Below, one piece after another: positions 18,355 to 27,173 of a stretch of 64,000 nucleotides of DNA (positions are counted from its first letter, which is position 1; every line of letters starts with the position of its first letter). A program made the position numbers and the translations under genes. The notes under the pieces are model-generated. The model had not been told where the DNA came from, did not search any database, and saw only the letters and a list, made by a program, of their open reading frames with translations. The DNA is from Sphingomonas sanguinis (GTDB taxonomy: Bacteria > Pseudomonadota > Alphaproteobacteria > Sphingomonadales > Sphingomonadaceae): the NCBI RefSeq assembly GCF_019297835.1, contig NZ_CP079203.1, positions 2,594,501 through 2,658,500 of the forward strand, read 5' to 3'.

Positions 18355-18369
18355 GTTCTTGTAATGTTC
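18355..18369 (-). promoter_or_regulatory. LexA (SOS) box of imuA-imuB-dnaE2
   Basis: Reads GTTC-TTGTAAT-GTTC on the plus strand, equal to GAAC-ATTACAA-GAAC on the coding strand. This is an exact match to the alphaproteobacterial LexA operator GTTC-N7-GTTC. It ends four bases upstream of the imuA start codon. A second exact match precedes mmcB at 58647. Confidence 0.88.
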
Positions 18370-18481
18370 TAATGCCGGAGTCGCCAGCCGTAAAAAAACT
18401 GAAAAAAGTGCTTGCCGGATTCGAAACCCGCATCTAATAGCCCGCCTCACCCCAGCCGGTCAGCCGGTTCGGAACGCCAGA

Positions 18482-18556
18482 GCGGGCGTAGCTCAGGGGT
18501 AGAGCACAACCTTGCCAAGGTTGGGGTCGAGGGTTCGAATCCCTTCGCCCGCTCCA
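18482..18556 (+). tRNA. tRNA-Gly (anticodon GCC)
   Basis: A 75-base tRNA including encoded CCA. Acceptor GCGGGCG pairs with CGCCCGC; the anticodon stem CAACC/GGTTG closes the loop TTGCCAA with anticodon GCC; the T arm is GAGGG-TTCGAAT-CCCTT with the usual loop. Discriminator base T, then CCA. All stems pair, so it should be functional. Confidence 0.97.
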
Positions 18557-19013
18557 GTTTTCACTAAGATAGTGAGAACGTGCGACACACCATCGACGCG
18601 ATGGCCCAGCATCAACATTGTACCTGACCGCCTCAGTGCAATGACGCGACTTATGCTTCCCTGATAAATTTCCGCCATATGCTGATGGTCTTGCGGCTTG
18701 GTTCAGGCGGTCGGTGCAGACACTTCCCTCAACCGCTTGAGCGCCACGGTAGATCGACTCACGTTGGCTCGATGCTCCCCTCTCCTGCGAACGGAGGCAA
18801 GGATGAGCGCCGCTTGAGTCAGGGGGCGAGCGAACCGGTTCGTAGGGCAAACACCCTCTCACCCGGCTTAGACCTGGCTTTTGCCAACCACAGCCCCTGT
18901 CCGCGCAATTCTCTCCCCCATTGAGGCGAGAGGGGAAGACAGGCATTCCGAACGTCGGGGGCGGGACCAGAGCCCAAACGCCGTCCACACGCCCCGGTCG
19001 GTCGCCCAGCGTC
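18557..19013. other. Gene-free stretch between tRNA-Gly and ftsK
   Basis: About 457 bases with no supportable gene on either strand. An open frame on the minus strand that crosses the tRNA is an artefact. The stretch contains a small hairpin (CTCTC-...-GAGAG near 18910-18935) and CT-rich and GA-rich patches at 18780-18870 that resemble decayed intergenic repeats. Nothing else is recognised. Confidence 0.6.
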
Positions 19014-21329
19014 TTAAATCGGATGCCCTTCGGTATCGCGCAGCACCTCGCGTCGCCCGACATGGTCGGGACGGCCGACGATGCCGTCCGTCTCCATCCG
19101 CTCGATCAGCCGCGCCGCCGAGTTGTACCCGATCCGCAACTGCCGCTGGAGCCACGAGGTCGACGCCTTCTGGCTCTCGCACACCAGCTGGATCGCCGCG
19201 CGGTACTGCTGGTCCTCGGCCGTGTCTTCGCCCGTGGGAGCGCCGTCGAGCGCGAAGCTCTCCGCCGGTTCCTCGGTGACCGAGGAGATGTAATCGGGCT
19301 GCCCCTGTGCGCGCCAGTGATCCGCAACCCGGTGCACCTCGTCGTCCGAGACGAAGGGACCGTGGACGCGGACGATGCCCTTGCCGCCGGGCATATAGAG
19401 CATGTCGCCGCGGCCCAGCAGCTGTTCGGCCCCCTGTTCGCCCAGGATGGTGCGGCTGTCGATCTTCGAGGTGACGTGGAAGCTGATGCGGGTCGGCAGG
19501 TTCGCCTTGATGACGCCGGTGATGACGTCGACCGAGGGGCGCTGCGTCGCCATGATGAGGTGGATGCCCGCCGCGCGCGCCTTTTGCGCCAGGCGCTGGA
19601 TCAGGAATTCCACCTCCTTGCCCGCCGTCATCATCAGGTCGGCCAGCTCGTCGACGATCACGACGATCTGCGGCAGCGGCTCGTATTCGAGCTTTTCCTC
19701 CTCATAGACCGGCTGGCCGGTCTCCGGGTGATAGCCGGTCTGCACCTTCCGGCCGAGCGGCTGGCCCTTGGCCTTGGCCGCGCGGACCTTGTCGTTGAAG
19801 CTGGCAAGGCTGCGCACGCCGACCGAGGACATCTGACGATAGCGGTCCTCCATCGTCTCGACCGCCCATTTCAGCGCGCGGACCGCCTTGGCCGGATCGG
19901 TGACGACCGGCGACAGCAGATGCGGAATGTCGTCATACATCGACAACTCCAGCATCTTGGGGTCGATCATGATCATCCGGCACTGCTCGGGCGTCAGGCG
20001 GTAGAGCAGCGACAGGATCATGCCGTTCAGGCCGACCGACTTGCCCGAACCCGTCGTACCCGCGACCAGCAGATGCGGCATGGGCGCCAGGTCGGCGACC
20101 ACCGAGTCGCCCGCGATATTCTTGCCCAGGATGATCGGCAGCTGAGCGGCCTGGTCGGCGAAGCTCTGCGACGCGACCAGCTCGTGCAGCGACACCATCT
20201 CGCGCTTGGCATTGGGCAGTTCGATGCCGATGACGTTGCGCCCCGGAATCACCGCGACGCGCGCCGAGATCGCCGACATGTTGCGCGCGATATCGTCGGC
20301 CAGCGCGATGACGCGGTTGGCCTTGATGCCGGGCGCAGGCTCCAACTCATACATGGTGACGACCGGGCCGGGGCGAACCTCGACGATCGAACCCTGGACG
20401 CGGAAATCGTCGAGCACATTCTCGAGCAGCCGGGCATTGCGCTCCAGCGCCGCCTTGTCGATCTGTCCGGCGGGCGAGGGCGGCGCGGGCGTCAGCAGGT
20501 CCAGGCCGGGTAGCTGATAGGGCGCGTCGCGGTCGGCCGCCGTCTTGGGCTTGGCGGGTGCGGGCGCGACCTGCCGGTCGGCGATGACGGGGGCGGGGCG
20601 ATCCTCGCGCACCGGCACCGCCTTGCGGGCCAGCGTCAGCGGCTCCTCGTCATCCTCGTCTTCGTCGTAGAGCGCCTCGTCCTCATCGTCCCAGGGCAGC
20701 GCCTCGCCGTCCTCGCTCACCGCCCGGCGCCGCCGCAGACGCGCCAGGCCCCGCTCGGCAATGTCGAGTTCCAAGCTGCGGCCCCAGATCAGCGCGCCGC
20801 CCAGCCCGAAGGCCAGCCCGATCACCACCGATCCCCAGGTCACCACCGCCGCCTGGCCCGAAAATTCCAGCGCCCAGCGGACGAGGCCCGCCACCGACAG
20901 CCCGATCACGCCGCCCCATCCGGCGGGCAGCGCCAGCACCGCCGAATCGGAGACGAAGGACAAGGCGCAGGCCATCAGCACGACGCCGAGCACCGCCTGG
21001 CGCAGCATCTTCACGCAGCGGCCTGCCGGGCGATCCCGCCACAGCCGGGTCGCGATGATCGGCCCTACGGGGAGGATCAGCGCGACGGCGGGACCGAACA
21101 GGGTCAGCGCGATGTCGGCGATCCAGGCGCCGGGATGGCCCATCCAGTTGGCCGGGGCCGCGCCCGAGGCGGTGTTGAGCGCGGGGTCGCTCGCCCGGTA
21201 GCTGGCGAGCGCCAGTACCAGCATCAGCGTCACGGCAAACAGGATGAGCGCGGCGACCAGCGCACCGCTGCGCACCGCCCCCGCCTTCACCGTCTCGCGC
21301 CATAAAACCGGCTGCGCGCGGCTGGCCAT
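19014..21329 (-). CDS. ftsK: DNA translocase FtsK
   Basis: Division-linked DNA pump (771 residues) that moves chromosome termini across the septum and activates XerCD at dif. There are four hydrophobic segments in the first 190 residues, an acidic linker (DEDEALYDEDEDDEEP), the FtsK alpha-beta region from about 300, Walker A GTTGSGKS near 422, Walker B-like IVVIVDELADLMM, and a C-terminal winged-helix gamma domain (ASTSWLQRQLRIGYNSAARL) that reads KOPS. AAGGA lies a few bases upstream of ATG 21329. It is divergent from the UbiH-family gene. Confidence 0.96.
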   Translation of the reverse strand: MASRAQPVLWRETVKAGAVRSGALVAALILFAVTLMLVLALASYRASDPALNTASGAAPANWMGHPGAWIADIALTLFGPAVALILPVGPIIATRLWRDRPAGRCVKMLRQAVLGVVLMACALSFVSDSAVLALPAGWGGVIGLSVAGLVRWALEFSGQAAVVTWGSVVIGLAFGLGGALIWGRSLELDIAERGLARLRRRRAVSEDGEALPWDDEDEALYDEDEDDEEPLTLARKAVPVREDRPAPVIADRQVAPAPAKPKTAADRDAPYQLPGLDLLTPAPPSPAGQIDKAALERNARLLENVLDDFRVQGSIVEVRPGPVVTMYELEPAPGIKANRVIALADDIARNMSAISARVAVIPGRNVIGIELPNAKREMVSLHELVASQSFADQAAQLPIILGKNIAGDSVVADLAPMPHLLVAGTTGSGKSVGLNGMILSLLYRLTPEQCRMIMIDPKMLELSMYDDIPHLLSPVVTDPAKAVRALKWAVETMEDRYRQMSSVGVRSLASFNDKVRAAKAKGQPLGRKVQTGYHPETGQPVYEEEKLEYEPLPQIVVIVDELADLMMTAGKEVEFLIQRLAQKARAAGIHLIMATQRPSVDVITGVIKANLPTRISFHVTSKIDSRTILGEQGAEQLLGRGDMLYMPGGKGIVRVHGPFVSDDEVHRVADHWRAQGQPDYISSVTEEPAESFALDGAPTGEDTAEDQQYRAAIQLVCESQKASTSWLQRQLRIGYNSAARLIERMETDGIVGRPDHVGRREVLRDTEGHPI

Positions 21330-21453
21330 GGGTCTTGTCCTTCAGGAATGTCCGAAAATCCGGGAAAAATCATCGCCTCTGGCGGTTCCTACGTCAAGGC
21401 GCAGGCTTGCCAGCGCATTGTTTGCAGCCGCGCGAAGGTCTAGGAGCGTTCCC

Positions 21454-22668
21454 ATGGATAGCGACGTCATCATCCTCGGCGGCGGCCTGGTCGGCGCGAC
21501 TTTGGGCGTCGGGCTGGCCGCGCATGGCCTTTCCTCGATCATCGTCGACCCCGCCGACCCGGCAGTCGTGCTGGCCCCCGGTTTCGACGGGCGGGCGTCG
21601 GCCGTCGCCTCGGCGAGCTGGCGGATGCTGGATGCAATCGGCATCGGCGCGAAGCTGGCGGGCAAGGGCTGCGAGATTCGGCACATCCGGGTCAGCGACG
21701 GGCTGGAGCCGGGCAAGCTCGATTTCATCCCTGACGCCGATGACGGCGCGCTGGGCACGATGTTCGAGAACAAGCTGCTGCGCCGCGCGATCAACGAGGC
21801 CGCCAACGAAGCCGAGCTGGTCGACCTGCGGATGCTGACCCGCGCGACGCATGTCGAACGCGGCCCGGCGGGCGTCACCGCCACCTTGAGCGACGGCACC
21901 ACCGTCCGCGCGCCGCTGCTGGTCGCCGCCGAAGGCCGCCAGTCGCCGACGCGCGACGCGGCCGGGATCAAGGTCGCGCGCTGGTCCTATGACCACAAGG
22001 CGATCATCAGCGCCTTCCACCACGAGGTCCCGCACGAGAATATCGCGTTCGAAATCTTCTACCCCAGCGGCCCCTTCGCGCTGCTGCCCCTGCCAGACGA
22101 CGAGATCGGGCATCGCTCGGCGATCGTGTGGTCGGTGTCGGGGCGCGACGGCGATGCGATGCTGAAACTGTCCGACCGCGCCTTCCTGGCCGAGGCGGAG
22201 AAGAGCATGGGCGGGTTCCTGGGTCCGCTGTCCCACGCCGCCCCGCGCTCCGCCTATCCGCTGGGCTTCCACCGCGCCGCGACGATGACGGGCGAGCGGC
22301 TGGTCCTGGTCGGCGACTCGGCGCATGGCATCCACCCGATTGCGGGCCAGGGCGTCAATCTGGGCTACCGGGACGTCGCCGCGCTGGTCGAGGTGCTGGT
22401 CGAGGGCAAGCGCACCGGCATGGACCTGGGCGATGCGGCTTTGCTTCAGCGTTATCAGCAGTGGCGCGGGCTCGACACGCTGATGGTCTCGGTGGCGACC
22501 GACAGCTTCAACCGCATCTTCAGTGTGCCCGGCAAGACCGCCAGCGCGGTCCGGCGGCTGGGCATCACCGCGATCAACCATATCCCGCCGCTGAAGAACC
22601 GCTTCATGGCCGAAGCGCGCGGCGAAACCGGGCAGCTGCCCCGGCTGTTGCAGGGCGTCATGGTATAA
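21454..22668 (+). CDS. UbiH/UbiF/COQ6-family FAD-dependent hydroxylase
   Basis: Flavin monooxygenase (404 residues) of the ubiquinone-ring hydroxylase family. It has the N-terminal FAD fold (VIILGGGLVGATLGVGLAA), and the second FAD motif GDSAHGIHPIAGQGVNLGYRD followed by the long C-terminal helices, as in UbiH, UbiF and COQ6. It likely hydroxylates the ubiquinone ring, but which carbon cannot be told from sequence alone. ATG 21454 follows a TAGGAG site. The VOC gene begins 16 bases downstream, so they are probably co-transcribed. Confidence 0.88.
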   Translation: MDSDVIILGGGLVGATLGVGLAAHGLSSIIVDPADPAVVLAPGFDGRASAVASASWRMLDAIGIGAKLAGKGCEIRHIRVSDGLEPGKLDFIPDADDGALGTMFENKLLRRAINEAANEAELVDLRMLTRATHVERGPAGVTATLSDGTTVRAPLLVAAEGRQSPTRDAAGIKVARWSYDHKAIISAFHHEVPHENIAFEIFYPSGPFALLPLPDDEIGHRSAIVWSVSGRDGDAMLKLSDRAFLAEAEKSMGGFLGPLSHAAPRSAYPLGFHRAATMTGERLVLVGDSAHGIHPIAGQGVNLGYRDVAALVEVLVEGKRTGMDLGDAALLQRYQQWRGLDTLMVSVATDSFNRIFSVPGKTASAVRRLGITAINHIPPLKNRFMAEARGETGQLPRLLQGVMV

Positions 22669-22684
22669 CCGGACAGGAGATTCG

Positions 22685-23098
22685 ATGCGGCACGAAATCA
22701 TTCCCAGCCTCCGCTATGCGGATGCGCCCCGCGCCATCGAATTTCTCTGCACCGCCTTCGGGTTCGCGCGCCACATGGTCGTCGCCGACCCGGACGATCC
22801 GGGCATCATCCACCACGCGCAACTGCTGTGGCAGGACCGCATGGTGATGGTGTCGAGCGCGCTCGATACGCCGCATTGCGCAGCCACCGGCCTGAAGACC
22901 CCGGCCCAGGCGGGCGGTACCACGCTGGGCCTGTATCTGGTCGTTGAGGATGTCGACGGCCATGCCGAGCAGGCGCGAGCGGCCGGGGCGATCATCCTGA
23001 TCGAACCCGAGGACAAACCCTATGGCGGCCGCGATTACACCGCGCGGGATCCGGAGGGCTATGTCTGGAGTTTCGGCAGCTATGATCCCTGGGCCTGA
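22685..23098 (+). CDS. VOC (glyoxalase/bleomycin resistance) superfamily protein
   Basis: Protein of 137 residues with the paired beta-alpha-beta-beta-beta modules of the vicinal oxygen chelate superfamily: IIPSLRYADAPRAIEFLCTAFG opens it, and YTARDPEGYVWSFGSYDPW closes it. Metal ligands are not fully assignable. Proteins of this PhnB-like/YycE-like type are often annotated as glyoxalases without a known substrate. ATG 22685 is preceded by GGACAGGAGA. The next gene starts inside its last 17 bases. Confidence 0.8.
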   Translation: MRHEIIPSLRYADAPRAIEFLCTAFGFARHMVVADPDDPGIIHHAQLLWQDRMVMVSSALDTPHCAATGLKTPAQAGGTTLGLYLVVEDVDGHAEQARAAGAIILIEPEDKPYGGRDYTARDPEGYVWSFGSYDPWA

Positions 23099-23645
23099 CC
23101 ATCCCACCCGTCCGCTCCGAACCCCGATCCGCGACCGCCGCCAGACCGGCGTAGCCCGCGCCATGGCCGCCGCGCTGGCGGTGGTGCTGCTGACCTTGCT
23201 GGTCGGGTGGAGCCTCGGGCATCCGCTCTCCCCCACCGACCGGATGCTGCGCGCGGTGGCGGCATCGACGGTGGCCGCCTTGTGGCTGGCGGCAGCGATC
23301 GGCCATGTCGCCGCGCTACGGTTCGAGTCGCCCGCCGATATCGATGCGGCGGCCAGCGGCAGCCCCGATTCGCCGCGTATCGCGATGGCGCAGGCGGTGC
23401 TGCGCAACACGCTGGAGCAGGTGGTGCTGGCGATCCCCGCCTATCTGGCGCTCGCCTGGGTGGTCGAGGGGTCGGGGGCGATGATCCCGATGCTGGCGGC
23501 GCTGTTCTCGGTCGGGCGGACGCTGTTCTGGGCCAATTACACGCGCGGCGCGGTGGCTAGGGCATTCGGTTTTGCGCTGGGGTTTTATTCCAGCGTTGCG
23601 GCGCTGGTCATCGTGCTGGTGGCGTTGGTGGGGCGGCTCATCTGA
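23082..23645 (+). CDS. MAPEG-family membrane protein
   Basis: Integral membrane protein of about 187 residues. After a basic N-terminus there is a hydrophobic helix (AMAAALAVVLLTLLVGWSLG), a second around VAASTVAALWLAAAIG, the segment RIAMAQAVLRNTLEQVVLAIPAYLALAW, and FSVGRTLFWANYTRGAVARAFGFALGFY. The N-T-L-E-Q and R-x-x-F-W-x-N-Y patterns match MAPEG proteins (eicosanoid and glutathione metabolism family), whose bacterial members mostly lack a known substrate. ATG 23082 overlaps the VOC gene; ATG 23163 is an alternative. Confidence 0.75.
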   Translation: MIPGPDHPTRPLRTPIRDRRQTGVARAMAAALAVVLLTLLVGWSLGHPLSPTDRMLRAVAASTVAALWLAAAIGHVAALRFESPADIDAAASGSPDSPRIAMAQAVLRNTLEQVVLAIPAYLALAWVVEGSGAMIPMLAALFSVGRTLFWANYTRGAVARAFGFALGFYSSVAALVIVLVALVGRLI

Positions 23646-23650
23646 ACAAT

Positions 23651-23754
23651 CCCACCCTCCGTTCCGCCTGAGCGAAGTCGAAGGCCACGCTCCACCCTAT
23701 CCGCGAGCGCGGAACGTGCACTTCGACTTCGCTCAGTGCGAACGGAGGGTGGGA
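23651..23754. repeat. Family B inverted repeat
   Basis: Two inverted arms built around CGAAGTCGAAGG and CTTCGACTTCGCTCAG with GTTC-GC outer parts (CCCACCCTCCGTT... and ...AACGGAGGGTGGG). It lies between MAPEG and Trm112. Related copies are at 23881, 28174, 41186 and 57994; a half copy is at 49884. Confidence 0.85.
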
Positions 23755-23762
23755 CTGGGGTG

Positions 23763-23787
23763 CGCGCGGAGGCGCGGAGGACGCAGA
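23763..23787. repeat. Half copy of family C repeat
   Basis: GCGCGGAGGCGCGGAGGACG followed by CAGA; matches one arm of the complete inverted repeat at 32423-32491 with small differences. The partner arm is absent here. Confidence 0.65.
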
Positions 23788-23880
23788 AATCGGTTTGGGG
23801 CGGCGGCAGCCGTGCTCCCTATATTTGATAAAGAAACATTCGTTGTCACGGGGCATGCCGCCTTCGCGCTCTATATGAAT

Positions 23881-23975
23881 CCCCGTTCGCACTGAGCGAA
23901 GTCGAAGTGCACGCCCTGAGCGTGCGGCGAGGCAATCCCGTGGCCTTCGACTTCGCTCAGGCGGAACGGAGGGAG
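23881..23975. repeat. Family B inverted repeat, second copy in the same gap
   Basis: Arms CGTTCGCACTGAGCGAAGTC and GACTTCGCTCAGGCGGAACG in inverted orientation. With the copy at 23651 and the half family C repeat at 23763 it fills the 344-base gap between MAPEG and Trm112. No gene is seen in this gap. Confidence 0.85.
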
Positions 23976-23989
23976 GGGATGGGTGGCCG

Positions 23990-24157
23990 TCAGAGCTGCC
24001 GCGCTTCCTCGACCAGCATCACCGGCACGCCGTCACGAATCGGATAGGCGAGACCAGCCGCCTCCGACACCAGCTCCTGCGCCGCTTCGTCATAACGCAA
24101 CGGCGTCCGCGTGACCGGGCACACCAGCCGTTCGAGCAACCATGGGTCCAGGCTCAT
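23990..24157 (-). CDS. Trm112-family (UPF0434/YcaR-like) small protein
   Basis: A 55-residue protein: [20 protein letters not shown], then a core ending in ISDG-type sequence ([19 protein letters not shown]). It matches bacterial Trm112/UPF0434 proteins, relatives of the eukaryotic methyltransferase activator Trm112. Only one cysteine remains in the CPxC position (C-P-V-T), so a full zinc site is absent, as in many alphaproteobacterial members. Its ATG overlaps the stop of the LON gene by four bases (ATGA), so it is translationally coupled. Confidence 0.88.
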   Translation of the reverse strand: MSLDPWLLERLVCPVTRTPLRYDEAAQELVSEAAGLAYPIRDGVPVMLVEEARQL

Positions 24158-24759
24158 TGCAGCGTCCCCCGATCCTCGCCGTCATGGCGTCCGAAAAATT
24201 GCATCAACTGGATGATGAGCTCGGCGCGCTGCTCCAGATCGGGCGCCTCCAGCAGCGCCTGTTTGGCCGCCACGTCGAAGGGCGCGATCTGGGCGATGCC
24301 GTTGACCAGGCTTTCATCGTCCAGCCGCCCGACCGCGTCCCAGTCGACCGCATAGCCCTGAAGATCGGCGAAACGCTTCGATTCCTGCTCCAGCGAGGCG
24401 CGGCGGCCGAGCGACAGCAAATCCTCGTCGATCACCGGCAGCAGCTCGGCCTCGACCTGGCGGAAGGGCGTCGTCACCTCCAGCTCGCGGACGATGCGGA
24501 ACAGCGAGACGCCCTCCAGCACGATATTGTAGCGGCCATCCTCCATCGCCTCGACCTCGGCGATGCGGCCGACACAACCCATCTGGTAGAGCGATGGCGT
24601 GTCACCATCGCCCGAAGGCTGGACCATGCCGATCCGCCGGTCGCGCGCCATCGCGTCGGAGACGAGCGCCCGGTAGCGCGGCTCGAAGATGTGCAGCGGC
24701 ATCGGCATCCCCGGAAAGAGGATCGCACCCGCCAGCGGAAAGATCGAGAGCCGCGCCAT
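24154..24759 (-). CDS. LON peptidase substrate-binding domain protein
   Basis: Protein of 201 residues consisting of the N-terminal LON domain alone, without the AAA+ or protease parts. It shows [29 protein letters not shown] at the start and [27 protein letters not shown] in the middle. Stand-alone LON-domain proteins have no settled function; substrate binding is presumed. It starts six bases after the thioredoxin-TPR gene and overlaps Trm112, so the three form one operon. Confidence 0.88.
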   Translation of the reverse strand: MARLSIFPLAGAILFPGMPMPLHIFEPRYRALVSDAMARDRRIGMVQPSGDGDTPSLYQMGCVGRIAEVEAMEDGRYNIVLEGVSLFRIVRELEVTTPFRQVEAELLPVIDEDLLSLGRRASLEQESKRFADLQGYAVDWDAVGRLDDESLVNGIAQIAPFDVAAKQALLEAPDLEQRAELIIQLMQFFGRHDGEDRGTLQ

Positions 24760-24765
24760 CTCGCG

Positions 24766-25677
24766 TTACCCGAACAGGATGGCGGACAGCCGCCGCCGCT
24801 GCTGCGACACCCAGGGGTCGGTCATGCCGACGACCTCGAACAGCTTGAGCAACTGCTGGCGCGCGGCATCCTCGTTCCAGCTGCGGTCGGCGGCAACGAT
24901 ATGGAGCAGATTGTCCGCCGCCCCGTCGCGGTCGCCCGCCGCCATCTGCGCGTTCGCCAGCGCGAACCGCTTTTCGTGATCCTCGGGGTTGGCCGCGACC
25001 TCATCCGCCAGACCGGCATAGTCCGCTGCCGGAGGAGCCGAACGCGCCAGCGCGATGGCAGCAATGGCCCGGTGAATGGCGGGGTCCTTCGCCAGAGCCT
25101 CGGGAAGCGCCTCTGCGGCCGCCTCGGCCTCGACAACCTGACCCGCCGCGAGCAGCGCGCGGATATGCCCCGACAGCACGGCGGGATGCTCCGGCGCCAT
25201 GTCTAGCAGCTGCTGGAAGATCGACAGCGCGCGCTCGGCGTCGCCGGCCTCCAGCACTTCCTCGCCCATCGCGATCAGCGGTTCCAGCTCGGCCGCCGCG
25301 TCCGCCGCCTCCGACTGGATCGGCAATTGCTTGAGCAGCTGGTCCAGCATCGTGCGCAGCGCGCTTTCGGTACGCGCGCTGGTCAGGTCGGCGACCAGCT
25401 GGCCCTGGAACATCGCATAGACGGTCGGGATCGAGCGAATCTGGAATTGGTTAGCGATGAACTGGTTCTTGTCGGTGTCGATCTTTGCCAGCACGACGCC
25501 CTTGTCGGCGTAAGCCTCGGCGACCTTCTCCAGCGTCGGGCCCAGCGCCTTGCACGGCCCGCACCATTCCGCCCAGAAGTCCAGGATGACCAGCTTGGTC
25601 ATCGACGGCTCGACGACATCGCGGCGGAATGCGGTAACGGCTTCCTTGTCGGCGGGCGACATTCCCAACGTGGCCAA
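24766..25677 (-). CDS. Thioredoxin-TPR protein (YbbN/CnoX-like co-chaperone)
   Basis: Protein of 303 residues: a thioredoxin fold at residues 15-115 with W38-C-G-P-C42, followed by TPR-like helices to the end (AAELEPLIAMGEEVLEAGDAERALSIFQQLLDMAPEHPA...). This architecture is that of YbbN/CnoX, which protects oxidised client proteins and passes them to chaperonins. E. coli CnoX has a non-canonical active site, whereas the full CGPC here suggests it may keep redox activity. It is the first gene of the Trx-LON-Trm112 unit. Confidence 0.85.
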   Translation of the reverse strand: MATLGMSPADKEAVTAFRRDVVEPSMTKLVILDFWAEWCGPCKALGPTLEKVAEAYADKGVVLAKIDTDKNQFIANQFQIRSIPTVYAMFQGQLVADLTSARTESALRTMLDQLLKQLPIQSEAADAAAELEPLIAMGEEVLEAGDAERALSIFQQLLDMAPEHPAVLSGHIRALLAAGQVVEAEAAAEALPEALAKDPAIHRAIAAIALARSAPPAADYAGLADEVAANPEDHEKRFALANAQMAAGDRDGAADNLLHIVAADRSWNEDAARQQLLKLFEVVGMTDPWVSQQRRRLSAILFG

Positions 25678-25749
25678 AAGACGCTCCTTTACGTGTTGCT
25701 CGACCCTATGTGGGCGAGCGGGTACGGGATTGGAAGGTGGCGGCGTAAA

Positions 25750-27075
25750 TCAGCCGTTCAGCCGCGCGATTGTCCGCTCGCGCCCGATCAGCGGCAGCAG
25801 CGCGGCCATGTCCGGCCCCTGCGCCCGGCCGGTCAAGGCGAGTCGCAGCGGCAGGAACAGCGTCTTGCCCTTGCGCCCCGTCGCGTCCTTGAGTGCAGCG
25901 GTCAGCGCGTGCCAGGGGTCACCCGCCCAGTCGATCTGGGCGACGACCTCGGCCGCCTGCGCCAGATAGGCGCGGTCGTCCTCGGCAGGCTCGGGCGCGT
26001 CGACCGGTCCCTCGATCACCTGCCACCAGTCGGCGGCTTCGGCGACGGTGTTGAGATTGGGGCGCACCGCCTCCCACTCCGCCACACCCATCCCGGTCGG
26101 CAGCCGGTCGGCGACCGCCTCATACGGCGTCTGGTGGAGGATGCGCGCGTTCAACTGCGCCAGTTCCGTCTCGTCGAACCGCGCGGGCGCGCGACCGAAG
26201 CGCGTGAAATCGAACCCGGCGATCAGCGGGGCCATGTCGGCGACCGGCTCGACTGGATCGCTGGTCCCGATCCGCGCCAGCAGCGCGCGCACCGCCTGCG
26301 GCTCGATGCCGATCTCGCGAAAGTGATCGACGCCCAGCGAGCCGAGTCGCTTGGACAGCTTGCCCTCATTGCCGGTCAGCAACGCGGCATGGGCGAAGCG
26401 CGGCAGCTCGGCCCCCAACGCCTGGAACATCTGAATCTGGAGAGCGGTGTTGGAGACGTGGTCTTCGCCCCGCACCACCTGAGTCACGCCCATGTCGATA
26501 TCGTCGATGACGGAAGGCAGCATATAGAGCCACGTCCCGTCGGCGCGGCGGATCACCGGATCGCTCATCGTCGCGGGGTCGAAGCGCTGGGGGCCGCGCA
26601 CGGCGTCATCCCATTCGATCGGGGCGCCGTGGTCGAGCTTGAACCGCCAATGCGGGCGAACGCCTTCGCTCTCCAGCTTGGCGCGGTCTTCTTGCGAAAG
26701 CGACAGCGCAGCGCGGTCGTACACCGGCGGCAGGCCGCGCCCGAGCTGAATCTTGCGCTTCAGGTCCAGTTCCTGCGCCGTCTCATAGGCGGGGTACACA
26801 TGGCCGCCCGCGACCAGTTCGGTAAAGCGCGCCTCGTACAAGGCGAAACGCTGCGACTGCCGCACCTCGGCATCGGGGATCAGGCCCAGCCAGGCCAAAT
26901 CCGCCCGGATCGCCTCGACATAGCGTTCCTCGCTCCGCTCGGCGTCGGTGTCGTCGATGCGCAGCAGGAAGCGCCCTCCGGCCTTTTGCGCGTACATCCA
27001 GTTGTGCAGCGCGGTGCGGATATTGCCGACATGCAGCCGCCCGGTGGGCGAGGGAGCGAAACGGGTCACGGTCAT
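25750..27075 (-). CDS. gltX: Glutamate--tRNA ligase
   Basis: Class I aminoacyl-tRNA synthetase (441 residues). HIGH-region motif [13 protein letters not shown] at residues 5-17, the second motif as KLSKRLGS near 238, and a C-terminal helical anticodon-binding region. Many alphaproteobacteria carry two GltX paralogues, one charging tRNA-Glu and one also tRNA-Gln, with GatCAB. This one has the [13 protein letters not shown]-terminal form; which tRNA it prefers is not decidable from sequence here. ATG 27075 is the start that gives [10 protein letters not shown]. Divergent from prs, 98 bases apart. Confidence 0.92.
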   Translation of the reverse strand: MTVTRFAPSPTGRLHVGNIRTALHNWMYAQKAGGRFLLRIDDTDAERSEERYVEAIRADLAWLGLIPDAEVRQSQRFALYEARFTELVAGGHVYPAYETAQELDLKRKIQLGRGLPPVYDRAALSLSQEDRAKLESEGVRPHWRFKLDHGAPIEWDDAVRGPQRFDPATMSDPVIRRADGTWLYMLPSVIDDIDMGVTQVVRGEDHVSNTALQIQMFQALGAELPRFAHAALLTGNEGKLSKRLGSLGVDHFREIGIEPQAVRALLARIGTSDPVEPVADMAPLIAGFDFTRFGRAPARFDETELAQLNARILHQTPYEAVADRLPTGMGVAEWEAVRPNLNTVAEAADWWQVIEGPVDAPEPAEDDRAYLAQAAEVVAQIDWAGDPWHALTAALKDATGRKGKTLFLPLRLALTGRAQGPDMAALLPLIGRERTIARLNG

Positions 27076-27173
27076 GGTGCTCGCCCATAATCGGGGAATC
27101 ACCTTTGCGCTATTGTGACAGCGCGATTAAAGGGGCCGCGACTACGGGCTGTCTGCGGGGACGGGGTACGACC

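Noticed and set aside
18482..18556. tRNA-Gly as the intact partner of the tRNA fragment at 58115
   Set aside because: The 3' ends differ (TTCGCCCGCTCCA against CTGGGTCCACCA), so they are not duplicates.
18780..18935. Possible small RNA between tRNA-Gly and ftsK
   Set aside because: Only one short hairpin and CT/GA-rich patches are visible; no promoter or terminator pair could be supported.
18434..19063. Minus-strand open frame containing a peptide like RRDSNPRPQPWQGCALPLSYAR
   Set aside because: This peptide is the antisense translation of tRNA-Gly and a known annotation artefact; the rest has no protein-like composition.
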